From Macrobrachium rosenbergii (Eukaryota; Arthropoda; Malacostraca; Decapoda; Palaemonidae): 64,000 nucleotides of DNA. The stretch spans positions 37,465,913 through 37,529,912 of the forward strand of contig NC_089753.1 in assembly GCF_040412425.1 (NCBI RefSeq), given 5' to 3'. Shown here one piece after another: positions 63,393 through 64,000 of this stretch (within the stretch, counting starts at the first letter, position 1; every line of letters starts with the position of its first letter). Under the pieces are notes generated by a model, which did not search any database, was not told the origin of the DNA, and saw only the letters and a program-made list of their open reading frames with translations. Made by a program: the position numbers and the translations under genes.

Positions 63393-63977
63393 GACCTGCT
63401 TTGTTGCCTCTATCTTTTTTGTGGTCTTGATGTCTGTACTATCTGAAGCTGTGTCTGATACCCAGGTGGCATATGCTTGAAATACACCAGCTGTTATCAT
63501 CTCCATTAACTGTTCACATGGAATGTACAGATCAGAATTTATAAATGGAGAGGGGAGTGCATAATGCCTCGAACATTACCTTTGGATTCTGAAGTCAATG
63601 CTTTCTTCCTGTCACCATCCTGAGCCAGGCATAATGCATTTACTACCATTAAAATTACTGACAGAGTAAGGAAGAAGCTCAATTGAAATATAAAAATATA
63701 GATAATGAACAAAACAACACAACTCTTAATTACTGAACATCTGAAAATCATCAATGCTAATATCTGTACAGAAAAAACTATTATGGTCTGCAAGTGAAAC
63801 AATGATGGGCAGGGATGAAACAAGAGTCAAATAAAATATTCTGACATTCTGAGTATTTACATGAACTTAACTAAAATTTTACAAAACAAAAATATCATTA
63901 GTCACACTAAATGCTACAACATGTAAAAATCTTACATTAAAGAGAAAGCACTTACCTATGAGTAAGCTAATGTACAT
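63393..63977 (-). CDS. Candidate 5' exons of an unidentified gene, signal-peptide-like start
   Basis: Three short segments can be joined in frame. 63977-63956 starts with ATG and ends at a GTAAGT donor (MYISLLI). 63657-63580 has a good acceptor (CTTACTCTGTCAG) and a GTAATG donor (ILMVVNALCLAQDGDRKKAL then TSESK). 63475-63393 has a weak acceptor and a perfect GTAAGTGAG donor (YATWVSDTASDSTDIKTTKK then IEATKQV). Joined, the start looks like a hydrophobic signal peptide. I cannot name a family. All three lie where MICU3 introns are expected, so this would be a nested or overlapping gene, or a chance result. Confidence 0.25.
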
Positions 63978-64000
63978 TAGGGAGAATGTACATTAAGGAA

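Larger units (their letters stand above)
48699..64000 (-). other. Presumed 5' intron of MICU3, at least 15 kb
   Basis: I searched the minus strand for the first EF-hand (a DxDGN-type loop) and the mitochondrial N-terminal part and did not find them, so the next MICU exon should be beyond the window. The region holds the SINE palindrome (51.8-52.15 kb), an AT array, a DIRS element (52.5-59.1 kb) and weak candidate exons at 60.8-64.0 kb. The stretch 48.7-51.8 kb shows nothing that I can name. Confidence 0.5.

Noticed and set aside
63580..63977. Homology of the candidate exons to the IER3IP1/Yos1 family
   Set aside because: The LMVVNALCLAQDGDRK stretch recalls LCLNAVCVLHEERF, but the sequence that follows does not continue the match; the likeness is too short to name a gene.

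Overview
This is a window of AT-rich animal nuclear DNA carrying two split, single-copy genes and a dense load of transposable-element relics. Very long dinucleotide arrays, DIRS-type retrotransposons, many TA- and TTAA-targeting DNA elements and several short interspersed families suggest an arthropod, most likely a decapod crustacean. That is an inference from the style of the repeats; no marker gene proves it.

Genes. (1) The plus strand at the left holds the last two coding exons of a cytoplasmic dynein-2 heavy chain (DYNC2H1, the retrograde motor of intraflagellar transport), at 3803-4004 and 9471-9626, with poly(A) signals near 9870. (2) The minus strand holds the 3' half of a mitochondrial calcium uptake regulator of the MICU family, closest to MICU3. 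Its exons lie at 48620-48698, 46293-46431, 41602-41730, 27209-27366 and 24209-24366, followed by two alternative terminal exons at 18712-18785 and 18388-18477. All splice sites are GT-AG and all phases agree. The two genes converge, with about 8.5 kb between their ends. Exons for the MICU N-terminus and first EF-hand were not found and should lie beyond position 64000. (3) A few short, phase-compatible candidate exons at 60.8-64.0 kb on the minus strand may be the 5' end of an unidentified gene with a signal-peptide-like start; this is weakly supported.

Region by region. 1-3.8 kb: a dynein intron with a small TA-flanked element, a decayed DIRS gag and a degenerate 7-mer satellite. 4.0-9.5 kb: the last dynein intron, filled by a decayed minus-strand DIRS element that is split by a plus-strand LINE, itself split by a small TA element. 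9.9-18.4 kb: intergenic, with a striking 136-bp-arm palindrome flanked by a 14-bp target duplication. 18.4-48.7 kb: MICU exons among large introns containing a LINE relic, a Tigger/pogo element, SINE copies, a DIRS recombinase relic, a self-nested TA element and two TTAA-flanked piggyBac-type elements. 43.9-45.7 kb: a TA element interrupted by a pogo-like relic and a 168-bp GT array. 48.7-64 kb: a head-to-head tRNA-like SINE palindrome and a structurally complete but frameshifted DIRS element (52.5-59.1 kb).

No new enzymatic system is visible. The most interesting signals are the duplicated alternative last exons of MICU3, the two near-perfect long palindromes, and the complete terminal architecture of the DIRS element, whose repeats carry consensus 5' splice sites.
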